DNA from: Bryobacterales bacterium
GTDB taxonomy: Bacteria; Acidobacteriota; Terriglobia; Bryobacterales; Bryobacteraceae
Reading direction: 5' to 3'
NCBI GenBank assembly: GCA_003132905.1
Contig: PKZC01000373.1
Span: 1 to 15,150, forward strand
Length of the DNA stretch: 15,150 bases
Shown here: positions 1-6,127 of the stretch, one piece after another
Layout: every line of letters begins with the position of its first letter
How positions within the stretch are numbered: the stretch's first letter is position 1
Made by a program: the position numbers and the translations under genes
Notes under the pieces: model-generated
What the model saw: the letters and a program-made list of their open reading frames with translations, nothing else
Database searches by the model: none
Told to the model about the DNA's origin: nothing

Positions 1-154
1 CCAAACGGCACACCCCAAGCAGCCGAGGCAAAGAAAGGTCCCGGCCATTACTATAAAGGACTAACTGTACGATGTACTAGACGACTTTCAACGAATTGTG
101 TTGCATGCAAAGCGGGCGGGGCGAGGCTGTAACGGTGAACTTCTGGAGCTGCGC
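1..154. other. left edge, no supported gene
   Basis: No convincing gene is visible. Plus-strand frame 1 is open from the window edge to a TAA at 130-132, so the last 43 codons of a gene starting off-window could lie here. The translation is short, ends in a Cys/Arg-rich stretch and matches no family I recognise. The minus strand here lies beyond the cytochrome terminator. Confidence 0.3.
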
Positions 155-193
155 AAAAACGAAAGCGCTCATAGGCTGATCACCCATGAGCGC
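155..193 (-). terminator. intrinsic terminator of the cytochrome c gene
   Basis: Read on the minus strand, 193-186 (GCGCTCAT) pairs perfectly with 172-165 (ATGAGCGC), an 8-bp stem. The 13-base loop can add two more G-C pairs. The stem is followed directly by TTTCGTTTTT (164-155), a near-continuous U tract. It lies about 60 bases past the stop codon of the minus-strand cytochrome gene, so it most likely ends that transcript. On the plus strand the T-run (208-213) starts about 15 bases after the stem, too far for an efficient terminator. Confidence 0.7.
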
Positions 194-254
194 CGCTGGT
201 TGAATTGTTTTTTCGCGCGCCGGGGCACCCCGAGACGATTCCGGCAAGAACTAA

Positions 255-626
255 CTACTGCGCGGGAGCAGCCGGAGGTTCGGTAGCGGGCGTTGTCGCG
301 CCGCGATGACAGGTGTAGCAAGTAACGTGACGCTGTCCATCGGGAAACTTCGAATTGATGTCACGCGCCATCGTCAACATCATGCGCGCGGTTTCCTTCT
401 TGGGATTATCGTCACTCGCAAAATCGCCTTGCACGTGACAGAACGTGCACTGTACGCCGAGCGCGGTTCGAAACGCGCGCATCGTCATGATAACCTGCTC
501 TCCACTTTCGCCGGTCAGAATCTTGAGGTTCTTCGGGGTAGGTGGCGGGCCCTTTTTTCCTTCTTTTTCTTGGGCGCTGAGGCAGACGGGGACAAGCAGC
601 AGCACAACCGCTAGTATTAAACGCAT
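255..626 (-). CDS. secreted di-heme c-type cytochrome, reaction-centre cytochrome-like
   Basis: This 123-residue protein starts with a signal peptide (hydrophobic residues 3-17, cleavage probably after the Ala near residue 18). Two heme-attachment motifs follow, CTFCH at 60-64 and CYTCH at 103-107. The spacing and the 'LGVQCTFCHV...CYTCHRG' pattern match the small proteins usually annotated as photosynthetic reaction centre cytochrome c subunit (PF02276-like). These are common in non-phototrophic Acidobacteriota, so phototrophy is not implied. It should work in the periplasm as an electron carrier; its partner is unknown. The C-terminus is a short Pro/Ala/Thr-rich tail. I chose the ATG at 626, not the GTG at 641, because 641 lies inside the promoter spacer and the signal peptide begins properly at 626. 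The gene stands alone between its own promoter and terminator. Confidence 0.88.
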   Translation of the reverse strand: MRLILAVVLLLVPVCLSAQEKEGKKGPPPTPKNLKILTGESGEQVIMTMRAFRTALGVQCTFCHVQGDFASDDNPKKETARMMLTMARDINSKFPDGQRHVTCYTCHRGATTPATEPPAAPAQ

Positions 627-631
627 GACGC

Positions 632-660
632 ATGCTAACACGTGATAAAAACACTGTCAA
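632..660 (-). promoter_or_regulatory. sigma70-type promoter of the cytochrome c gene
   Basis: On the minus strand a perfect -35 box TTGACA (660-655) is followed by a 17-base spacer and a -10 box TAGCAT (637-632, 4 of 6 consensus). Only five bases separate the -10 box from the ATG at 626. A start site at normal distance would fall on or within a base or two of the start codon, giving a leaderless or nearly leaderless transcript. There is no room for a Shine-Dalgarno sequence. Confidence 0.65.
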
Positions 661-782
661 CAGATTCTCGTGTCCTTTTCTGATAGTTCAGTGGACAGTC
701 GCAGCAACGTTGCGCAGCCGCATCTTTCGGGCCCTTGCGCCGGCGAGTGAAAGGCATGTCACGCGATCGATACTCGTTGCGC

Positions 783-817
783 CATATCTTGACATATCAG
801 AGATCGCTTTATAGGAT
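783..817 (+). promoter_or_regulatory. sigma70-type promoter with a 10-bp-spaced direct repeat
   Basis: A perfect -35 box TTGACA (789-794) is followed by a 17-base spacer and TAGGAT (812-817, 4 of 6 consensus). This predicts an mRNA start near 824 and a leader of about 44 bases before the ATG at 868. The hexamer CATATC occurs at 783-788 and 793-798, exactly 10 bp apart, overlapping the -35 box. Such a head-to-tail repeat on one helix face resembles response-regulator boxes, but no regulator can be named. Confidence 0.6.
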
Positions 818-867
818 AATGCCCTTAGGGCTGCACCTACTGACGCACCCAGTAAGGAGTTCCGAAT

Positions 868-1659
868 ATGAAATCGACCATGCTGTCTGCGATCGCGGCT
901 GCCGCCATGCTTGCGGCTCTGCCGTTAGCATCCGGTATTGCGCGCGCTCAGTCTGTGGCCGCGAAACCCGCGCCAGCCACCGACCAGGCAGCAGTGCAAC
1001 CCACGCCTCGTCTGCCCGACGGCAAAGTGGACCTTGGTGGAAAAGGCGTCTGGGCGCCGATCTGGGTTCTCGATTGGGCCGACAAAAAGTACGTGGAAGA
1101 GAATATCGATGTTCCCTTCACGCCGGCTGGGTTGGAACTATATAAAGAGCGCCAGGCCAACCATTCGAAAGATGATCCGGAAGGCTATTGTTTACCCGCC
1201 GGCGTGCCCCGCTATACAGGCACTCCCTATCCTTTCCAGATCATTCAACTGCCCGATCGCGTGGTCATCCTTTATGAAGGCGCTTCGCACATGTATCGAG
1301 TTGTTCTGTTGAACGCCAAGCACTCGGCCGATCCGAATCCCACTTGGCTCGGCGAATCGGTGGGCCACTACGAAGGCACCGATACCCTGGTCGTCGATAC
1401 CATCGGCTTCAACGGACGAACCTGGCTGGATTACGTGGGACATGCCGCCAGCGATCAGCTTCACGTGGTGGAGCGCTTCACCCGTCCAAACTACGGAAGC
1501 CTACACTATGAGGCCGCCATCGAAGATCCGAAAAACTACACCAAACCTTGGACCACGCGTTTCAACGTCAAATGGCGTCAAGTGTGGGAAATTCAGGAAT
1601 ACGTCTGCCTGGAAAACAATAAGGACTTAATGCACCTGGGGACCACGGCACCAAAGTAA
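868..1659 (+). CDS. secreted protein of unknown function
   Basis: This 263-residue protein has a signal peptide (1-28, Ala-rich, ending ALA-like at ARAQ) and then a Pro/Ala-rich linker to about residue 48. The mature domain opens with LPDGKVDLGGKGVW (49-62), an opening seen in many acidobacterial secreted proteins. It continues with a Cys-containing EGYCLPAG segment (105-112) and a block around ERFTRP (192-197) and EDPKNYTKPW (219-228). Only two Cys remain after the signal peptide (C108, C247), so a disulfide is possible. I recognise this as a conserved secreted family but know no function. The start is secure: TAAGGAG at 853-859 lies 8 bases before the ATG, downstream of a good promoter. The stop is 13 bp from the stop of the convergent beta-propeller gene. 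Confidence 0.82.
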   Translation: MKSTMLSAIAAAAMLAALPLASGIARAQSVAAKPAPATDQAAVQPTPRLPDGKVDLGGKGVWAPIWVLDWADKKYVEENIDVPFTPAGLELYKERQANHSKDDPEGYCLPAGVPRYTGTPYPFQIIQLPDRVVILYEGASHMYRVVLLNAKHSADPNPTWLGESVGHYEGTDTLVVDTIGFNGRTWLDYVGHAASDQLHVVERFTRPNYGSLHYEAAIEDPKNYTKPWTTRFNVKWRQVWEIQEYVCLENNKDLMHLGTTAPK

Positions 1660-1672
1660 GTGGTAATCCGCG

Positions 1673-2653
1673 TCACTTGCGTACCGCCCAAGCCATCCCG
1701 TCCGGGCCGTTGCCTGGCGAGATATGTCCTGACACAGTTAGCGTCTTCAGGTCGACGATAGCGATATCGTTGGCCCCTTCCTGCGCCACGTATGCGCGCG
1801 AGCTGTCGGGCGTGATCTGAATTCCCTCCGGATAGCGGTCCATTTTCAGACGCGCGCGCTCCCTGCGCGTTGCTCGATCCAGCACCACCAGTTCGCCGCC
1901 TTCGCGATCGGAAAGCAGAACCAGCTTGCCGTCCGGAGTGAACTTCAAACGATTGGTGCGCTTCGTTCCAACATGCAACGTTTCGGTCACTTTCTTCGAA
2001 GCCGCATTGATAATCGATACGCCGCCGTCGCCGCCCGTAGCCGTCCATACTTCTTTGCCATCCGGCGACCAGTCGATACCTTCCGGCCCTTGGCCCACGG
2101 CAATTGCCGTCTCATTCCAGCCGGCAGCGCCAGACACGCGTTCGATAGCCGACACCGTGTTGGATCCGATGTTTGCGGTGAAGATCAAACTCGCATCCGC
2201 ATTGGCGATCACCATGTGAGTGGTCGCTTGGCCCGTGCCAAACAGCCAATCAACCTTATTGGCCATGGGATCGAAGCGCGCCACCAACCGGTTCAGCTCC
2301 GCCGTGAAATAGACCTTGCCGGCCGCGAACAGCATGCCGTGCGGACGTTGCAGCGGGCCAAGTTGCACGCGCTGTAGCTCCGCTTGCGCTGGCAGATCGA
2401 TTACCGAAATCGTATTTCCCGGCGTCTGCTGCCCGTAATTCCCGACATAGGCAAACTTGCCATCGGCCGACACCGTCACTTCGTGAGGCCCCTCGCCCAC
2501 ACTCACGCGGGCTACAACTTTTCCCGAAGCAGGATCTACGATGGCAAGCGCCTGATCCGCCTTGTTCAATACCAGGAGGGCTGGCGACGGAGTTTCCGCG
2601 GCCGCAGCCACCCCAATCATCGCCGCGGCGCCCAGCAAGCTTCGAAACCTCAT
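1673..2653 (-). CDS. secreted YVTN-type beta-propeller protein
   Basis: This 326-residue protein has a signal peptide at 1-19 (ends AAAAE). Roughly 40-residue repeats follow, with the signature GPxEVxxSxDGKxxYVxNxG. Clear copies are at 54-73, around 179-196 (GPEGIDWSPDGKEVWTA), 224-239 (NRLKFTPDGKLVLLSD) and 275-291 (YPEGIQITPDSSRAYVA). This fits the YVTN / cytochrome d1-like propeller family (TIGR02276-like), usually a periplasmic or surface binding scaffold. No heme-binding CXXCH or catalytic motif is visible, so enzymatic activity cannot be claimed. The length is enough for one six- or seven-bladed propeller. AGAGGA lies about 12 bases before the ATG. It is transcribed divergently from the 87-residue gene at 2714. 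Confidence 0.82.
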   Translation of the reverse strand: MRFRSLLGAAAMIGVAAAAETPSPALLVLNKADQALAIVDPASGKVVARVSVGEGPHEVTVSADGKFAYVGNYGQQTPGNTISVIDLPAQAELQRVQLGPLQRPHGMLFAAGKVYFTAELNRLVARFDPMANKVDWLFGTGQATTHMVIANADASLIFTANIGSNTVSAIERVSGAAGWNETAIAVGQGPEGIDWSPDGKEVWTATGGDGGVSIINAASKKVTETLHVGTKRTNRLKFTPDGKLVLLSDREGGELVVLDRATRRERARLKMDRYPEGIQITPDSSRAYVAQEGANDIAIVDLKTLTVSGHISPGNGPDGMAWAVRK

Positions 2654-2687
2654 AGCCCACCATCCTCTCTTGAATCTAGATCAACTG

Positions 2688-2709
2688 GTACAATCTATGC
2701 ACGTACAAT
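2688..2709. promoter_or_regulatory. repeated GTACAAT element between divergent genes
   Basis: GTACAAT occurs at 2688-2694 and again at 2703-2709, 15 bp apart, in the 60-bp gap between the beta-propeller and the 87-residue gene. TACAAT is a good -10 hexamer. The upstream copy would give a leader of about 13 bases for the ATG at 2714, the second copy an almost leaderless one. No good -35 box sits 16-18 bp upstream of either, so this may be an operator or a weak promoter pair. Confidence 0.3.
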
Positions 2710-2713
2710 TTGG

Positions 2714-2977
2714 ATGCCGAGCGATCTGCCCGAGATCTGCGATGGACGTCGCGACTTACTCCGCGACTACTGCGACGCCGTAAGCAATTACGCGCAGAAT
2801 GTGCGCGACATGGCTGACTTGGTGATTGCGGGTGAGGAGGTGCGCGCCAATGAAATGCGCCGAATATCCCGAACAGCTTGGGATAAAGCCGAAAAATCCC
2901 GCCTGGCTCTGTACCGGCATGAAGCCGATCATGGCTGCACTCGCTCGGCTGAGGTTCGCAATATTTTAGAGCCTTAG
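2714..2977 (+). CDS. small helical protein of unknown function
   Basis: This 87-residue soluble protein has no signal peptide or membrane segment. It is rich in charged residues and predicted mainly helical: two heptad-like stretches (about 11-50 and 52-70) lead to RHEADHGC at 68-75. The pattern 'LRDYxxAVxxYxxxVRxMxxL...RxxAxxKAxxSRxALxxHxxxHGC' looks like a short acidobacterial family known to me only as hypothetical. The three Cys are at 9, 20 and 75. The start is the first ATG after the divergent promoter region; there is no Shine-Dalgarno sequence, so translation may be leaderless. The reading frame stays open upstream across the divergent gene, but that part is antisense to the beta-propeller. 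The DUF6644 pair follows 34 bp later on the same strand and may be cotranscribed. Confidence 0.62.
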   Translation: MPSDLPEICDGRRDLLRDYCDAVSNYAQNVRDMADLVIAGEEVRANEMRRISRTAWDKAEKSRLALYRHEADHGCTRSAEVRNILEP

Positions 2978-3011
2978 ATTTGTGAAAGCTGCCCGGGAGC
3001 GGCAGCGGAAC

Positions 3012-3518
3012 ATGTTTTTGCTTAGCATCTGCCAGTGGGTGGACAGCACCCGCTTGAACGCCTTCCTGCGCCAATCGAACTGGGCATTCCCCGCGCTCGA
3101 CACTATCCACACGCTTGGTATCGTTCTGGTGGCGGGCACTATTATGCTGGTGGATCTTCGCCTCTTGGGGCTCGGCTTGCGCAGCGTTCCCGTCGCACAA
3201 CTGGTCGCCCGTATCGTCCCGGCAACGTGGTGGGGCTTCGGCTTGATGCTCGCGAGCGGCGGCCTGCTCTTCTCATCGGAAGCCGTGAAGATGTATAACA
3301 GCCCGGCGTTTCGCATCAAAGTGGTTCTGCTGGCCCTGGCTGGGCTCAACGCGCTCATCTTTCATCGCACCATTTATCGCGACGCCGCTGCCTGGGACCC
3401 TGCTTCCGTCGCTCCCTTTCGGGCCCGGCTGGCAGGCTTGCTCTCGCTGGTCTTCTGGATTGCGATCATTGCCGCGGGACGCGCCATCGCTTACGCTCCC
3501 GGGTATGACCTCGGATGA
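3012..3518 (+). CDS. DUF6644-type four-helix membrane protein, first copy
   Basis: This 168-residue integral membrane protein has about four transmembrane helices (27-48, 71-88, 102-118, 139-160). The order of motifs matches DUF6644: an N-terminal amphipathic part, PALDTIHTLG in helix 1, GTIMLVDLRLLGLG, LFSSEAVKMY, AFRIKVVLLALAGLNALIFHRT, and a final helix ending AGRAIAY. H33, D48, E90, Y95, K103 and H118 also occur in the next gene. Function is unknown in the family as I know it. A GTG at 2982 would add ten charged residues; I prefer the ATG at 3012 because family members begin close to the QWVDST segment. It overlaps the next gene by ATGA at 3515-3518. Confidence 0.82.
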   Translation: MFLLSICQWVDSTRLNAFLRQSNWAFPALDTIHTLGIVLVAGTIMLVDLRLLGLGLRSVPVAQLVARIVPATWWGFGLMLASGGLLFSSEAVKMYNSPAFRIKVVLLALAGLNALIFHRTIYRDAAAWDPASVAPFRARLAGLLSLVFWIAIIAAGRAIAYAPGYDLG

Positions 3519-4006
3519 TGGCCCTGTCTCTGCTCCCAGCCTTCGAGTGGCTGCAGCACACCTACCTGGGCGAAACCATTCGCCACTCGGCCGCGCTCAT
3601 TGCGCTGCTCGAGATTGTCCATCTCATCGGGCTGGCGCTATTGCTCGGCACAATTCTCATGGTGGATCTAAGCCTGCTCGGCTGGGGCATCGGACGGCAG
3701 CCGGTTCGCCGCATTGCTAGCGAACTGAGTAGCTGGACCAAGGCCGGCCTTGCGATCATGCTGATCAGCGGCCCCTTGATTCTTTCTTCCGAGGCGGCGA
3801 AGTGCTACAAGACGCCAGCCTTCTGGGTGAAAATGGCGCTGCTTGCAATCGCGATTGCATTTCATTTCACTATCCACCGAAGAGTCACCCTAGCCGAGCA
3901 TTCGGCCTCGCGCTCCAGTCAAGCGTTGGTTGCAATCGCATCGCTCGCGCTGTGGATCGGCGTTGCGCTCGCGGGCAAAGGGATCGCAATCTTCCAGCCG
4001 GTCTGA
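3515..4006 (+). CDS. DUF6644-type four-helix membrane protein, second copy
   Basis: This 163-residue paralogue of the preceding gene has the same four-helix layout. It keeps the histidine in helix 1 (EIVHLIG, H36), the acidic residue after it (MVDLSLLG, D51), SSEAAKCY (E93, Y98), PAFWVK (K106) and FHFTIHR (H117). Outside these motifs it has diverged clearly, so the duplication is old. The start overlaps the previous stop (ATGA), which points to translational coupling and matched amounts, hence a possible heterodimer. A second ATG directly follows the first. The end lies 8 bp from the stop of the convergent dehydrogenase gene, with no terminator between. Confidence 0.82.
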   Translation: MMALSLLPAFEWLQHTYLGETIRHSAALIALLEIVHLIGLALLLGTILMVDLSLLGWGIGRQPVRRIASELSSWTKAGLAIMLISGPLILSSEAAKCYKTPAFWVKMALLAIAIAFHFTIHRRVTLAEHSASRSSQALVAIASLALWIGVALAGKGIAIFQPV

Positions 4007-4014
4007 TCGCGGGC

Positions 4015-4809
4015 TTAGACGATCGCTTGAACCACGCCGCCGTCCACGCGCAGCGCTGCGCCATTAGTGGCCGACGATAGTGGACTGCAGACGAAAGCCA
4101 CCATCGCCGCCACCTCGTCCACGCGGGCGAAACGCTTTAACAACGAGGAGGGCCGCACGCTGCGGAAGAATTCCTTCTCCACTTCTTCGCGGCTAATTTT
4201 GCGCGCGGCAGCCATCTGTTCCACAAATGTCGCGACGCCTTCGGAATCGGTGGGACCTGGCAAAACGGCGTTGACGGTGACGTTGGTTCCGGCGGTGGTC
4301 TCGGCCAGCCCGCGCGAAATGGCCAACTGTGCTGTCTTGGTCATTCCATAGTGAATCATTTCGGCCGGGATCTGTAGCGCGGATTCGCTGGAGATAAACA
4401 CAATCCGCCCCCAGCCGTGCTCTTTCATGCGCGGCAGATAATGCCTGCTCAGGCGGACTCCACTCAGCACATTCACCTCAAAGAAGCGAAACCAATCGGC
4501 ATCTGGAATTTGCTCGAAGGGCTTGGGTTCAAAGATGCCGAGGTTATTCACCAGGATCTCGACGTCCGGATACTTGGCGACGATCTTATTTACCCCGTCG
4601 CTGGTTCCCAGGTCGGCCGCAAATCCCTCCACCTTGCCTTTCAGGCTCGCTCCGTTCAACTTTTGAAGCGCGGCGTCCACACGTGCTTGCGTGCGGCCAT
4701 TCACAATGACGTGCGCACCTTCCTTGGCTAGCGCCTCAACGATGGCATATCCGATCCCTGCGGTCGATCCGCTCACCAAGGCGCGCTTCCCTGCCAATTG
4801 CAAGTCCAT
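4015..4809 (-). CDS. short-chain dehydrogenase/reductase (SDR)
   Basis: This 264-residue cytoplasmic classical SDR has a complete active site. The nucleotide-binding motif SGSTAGIG is at 13-20. NGRT at 37-40 suggests NADP(H) preference through the Arg. D66 follows, then NNLG at 88-91 (the usual NNAG with Leu for Ala), N113, the catalytic Ser near 141, Y154 and K158 (YGMTK), and PGPTDSEG at 184-191. The C-terminal VDGG is at 255-258. Full length for the family; the substrate cannot be told from sequence. There is no clear ribosome-binding site, because a 6-bp hairpin occupies the bases just before the ATG. The purS gene lies 87 bp upstream on the same strand, so cotranscription is possible. 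Confidence 0.92.
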   Translation of the reverse strand: MDLQLAGKRALVSGSTAGIGYAIVEALAKEGAHVIVNGRTQARVDAALQKLNGASLKGKVEGFAADLGTSDGVNKIVAKYPDVEILVNNLGIFEPKPFEQIPDADWFRFFEVNVLSGVRLSRHYLPRMKEHGWGRIVFISSESALQIPAEMIHYGMTKTAQLAISRGLAETTAGTNVTVNAVLPGPTDSEGVATFVEQMAAARKISREEVEKEFFRSVRPSSLLKRFARVDEVAAMVAFVCSPLSSATNGAALRVDGGVVQAIV

Positions 4810-4811
4810 TA

Positions 4812-4828
4812 CCGGTGGGATGCACCGG
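4812..4828 (-). promoter_or_regulatory. hairpin directly before the SDR start codon
   Basis: CCGGTG (4812-4817) and CACCGG (4823-4828) form a perfect 6-bp stem with a 5-base loop. In the minus-strand mRNA it ends two bases before the ATG at 4809. It occupies the place where a Shine-Dalgarno sequence would sit, so it could limit ribosome access. No U tract follows, so it is not a terminator. Confidence 0.4.
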
Positions 4829-4896
4829 GGGATCGACAGGATGCAACCGTGTCCGCGAGGTTTCGAAATAGGCGAGTCGTTTTGCGCGACGAGGGG

Positions 4897-5142
4897 TTAC
4901 TCGACGAATTCCACCTGATACTCTTCGATCACTGGATTGGCCAGCACATCGCGCGCGATCTGTTCGATTTCGACGCCCGCCTTGCCGCGATCGGTGCCCG
5001 CCTCCAGCGTAATCTCGAAAAACTTGCCTTGTCGCACCGCTGCGATCGAGGTGTGTCCCAACCCCGCTAGCGCCGACCGTATGGTCTGCCCTTGCGGATC
5101 GAGAACCGTCGGCTTCATCGAGACGTAAACCCGTGCTTTCAT
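4897..5142 (-). CDS. purS: phosphoribosylformylglycinamidine synthase subunit PurS
   Basis: This 81-residue protein is full length for PurS (about 80-85). It shows the family pattern: ARVYVSMKPTVLDPQG near the start, TIRSALAGLGH (20-30), VRQGKFFEI (36-44) and the ending ANPVIEEYQVEFVE. PurS is the small subunit that joins PurQ and PurL to form FGAR amidotransferase in purine synthesis (FGAR + ATP + glutamine to FGAM), in the cytoplasm. Here purQ and purL are not adjacent: neighbours are an SDR and a divergent TIGR03437 gene. I chose the ATG at 5142, which gives MKARVYVS; an in-frame ATG at 5151 adds three residues. Neither has a strong Shine-Dalgarno sequence. The upstream open frame to 5211 is probably not translated. 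Confidence 0.9.
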   Translation of the reverse strand: MKARVYVSMKPTVLDPQGQTIRSALAGLGHTSIAAVRQGKFFEITLEAGTDRGKAGVEIEQIARDVLANPVIEEYQVEFVE

Positions 5143-5270
5143 GATGCCCATTGTAACGGGTAGACTTCCGTAAACGGAGCGCCCGGAAATTGCAAAGTTT
5201 TTACAAACCATTCACCATCGTCTGGCCTTGCGGAATCCAAAATAGAAGCATACGAGGTACCAGACCGCTT
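5143..5270. promoter_or_regulatory. divergent intergenic region purS / TIGR03437 gene
   Basis: This 128-bp spacer must hold the control signals of both divergent genes. An imperfect palindrome TCCGTAAACGGA lies at 5167-5178, about 25 bp before the purS start, and could bind a dimeric regulator. No -35/-10 pair stands out on either strand; TACAAT occurs on the minus strand at 5155-5150, very close to purS. GAGG at 5254-5257 is the only purine-rich site before the ATG at 5271. Confidence 0.3.
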
Positions 5271-6086
5271 ATGAAATCTTCATTACTTCTGATGGCTACA
5301 TTGTTCGGCGCGGCGCTATGCGTTGCCCAGACCCCCACGGTCGCCGACGGTGGCGTCCTAAATGGCGCCAGTTTCGCAAAAGGGCAGCCGGTGTCGCCAG
5401 GCGGGCTGGTCTCCATCTTTGGCACAGGACTCGTTAGCAGCCTTGCCACAGCGGATACCATTCCCCTATCGAACAATTTGGGCGGTGTCACCGTCACGTT
5501 TAGCGATTTGCCTCCGGCCCCGCTGCTGGCGGTGGTTCCCGGCGTTCCCGGACAATCAGACGATCAGATCAACGTTCAATTGCCCTGGGAAATTGGCTCT
5601 GGAACCGGCACTGTCAACGTCACAGTCAACACCTCCAACGGCTCTTCCGCTCCCGTCGCCGTCAATTTCGCGCCGTCGATGCCAGGCATTTTCTCCGCGG
5701 CTGCGGGCGGCCAATTGTATGCCATAGCGGTAAACAGCTCCGATTCCTCGCTGGTCTGGCCGCAGGGTCTCGCGTCCACCGGCTCACATCCGGCGAAAGC
5801 CGGCGACGTTCTGATCATCTACGCCACCGGGCTCGGCATGGTGGATCACGTGCCTGCCGACGGCAGCATTCCCAGCGTCCTTGCGAACACCATCGCCACG
5901 CCCAGCGTCCTGTTCGGAGGCGTCGCTGGCAACGTCGAATTTTCAGGACTGGCGCCGCAGTTTGTAGGCGTCAATCAATTGAACGTCCAAGTGCCGGAGG
6001 GCGTGAAGTCCGGCAGCGCGGTGCCGTTGCAGATCCAAGTGAACGGTTTTACCAGCACGAATCAAGTGGTGGTCGCCATTCAATAA
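5271..6086 (+). CDS. secreted stand-alone TIGR03437 domain protein
   Basis: This 271-residue protein has a signal peptide at 1-19 (ends CVAQ). The whole mature chain is one copy of the TIGR03437 domain, named from Solibacter, where it is usually the C-terminal part of larger secreted proteins. Landmarks: VLNGASFAKGQPVSPGGLVS (29-48), GTGL (51-54), QINVQLPWEI (99-108), PGIFSA, GDVLIIYATGLG (178-189) and GVNQLNVQVPEGV near 233-245. The chain is Ser/Thr/Gly/Val rich and nearly free of Cys, as expected for a beta-sandwich on or outside the cell surface. The ATG at 5271 gives a proper signal peptide; earlier starts do not. The Wzz-like gene begins 41 bp downstream with no terminator between, so this gene probably heads the exopolysaccharide operon. 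Confidence 0.87.
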   Translation: MKSSLLLMATLFGAALCVAQTPTVADGGVLNGASFAKGQPVSPGGLVSIFGTGLVSSLATADTIPLSNNLGGVTVTFSDLPPAPLLAVVPGVPGQSDDQINVQLPWEIGSGTGTVNVTVNTSNGSSAPVAVNFAPSMPGIFSAAAGGQLYAIAVNSSDSSLVWPQGLASTGSHPAKAGDVLIIYATGLGMVDHVPADGSIPSVLANTIATPSVLFGGVAGNVEFSGLAPQFVGVNQLNVQVPEGVKSGSAVPLQIQVNGFTSTNQVVVAIQ

Positions 6087-6127
6087 GGGCGATCCCCGAA
6101 TTGCACAGTGGAAGCAGCGCGATTGGA

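Noticed and set aside
98..286. 62-codon plus-strand open frame
   Set aside because: Composition is Arg-rich and random-looking, it runs through the terminator hairpin and into the cytochrome gene, and it has no ribosome site.
255..626. Evidence for phototrophy from a reaction-centre-type cytochrome
   Set aside because: This small cytochrome type is widespread in non-phototrophic Acidobacteriota, and no other photosynthesis gene is present.
2676..3200. 174-codon minus-strand open frame
   Set aside because: It lies opposite the 87-residue gene and the first DUF6644 gene; the translation has no fold-like pattern.
2714..4006. Toxin-antitoxin or defence module formed by the small protein and the two membrane proteins
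   Set aside because: The membrane proteins match a DUF6644 pattern and neither a toxin fold nor a DNA-binding motif is visible.
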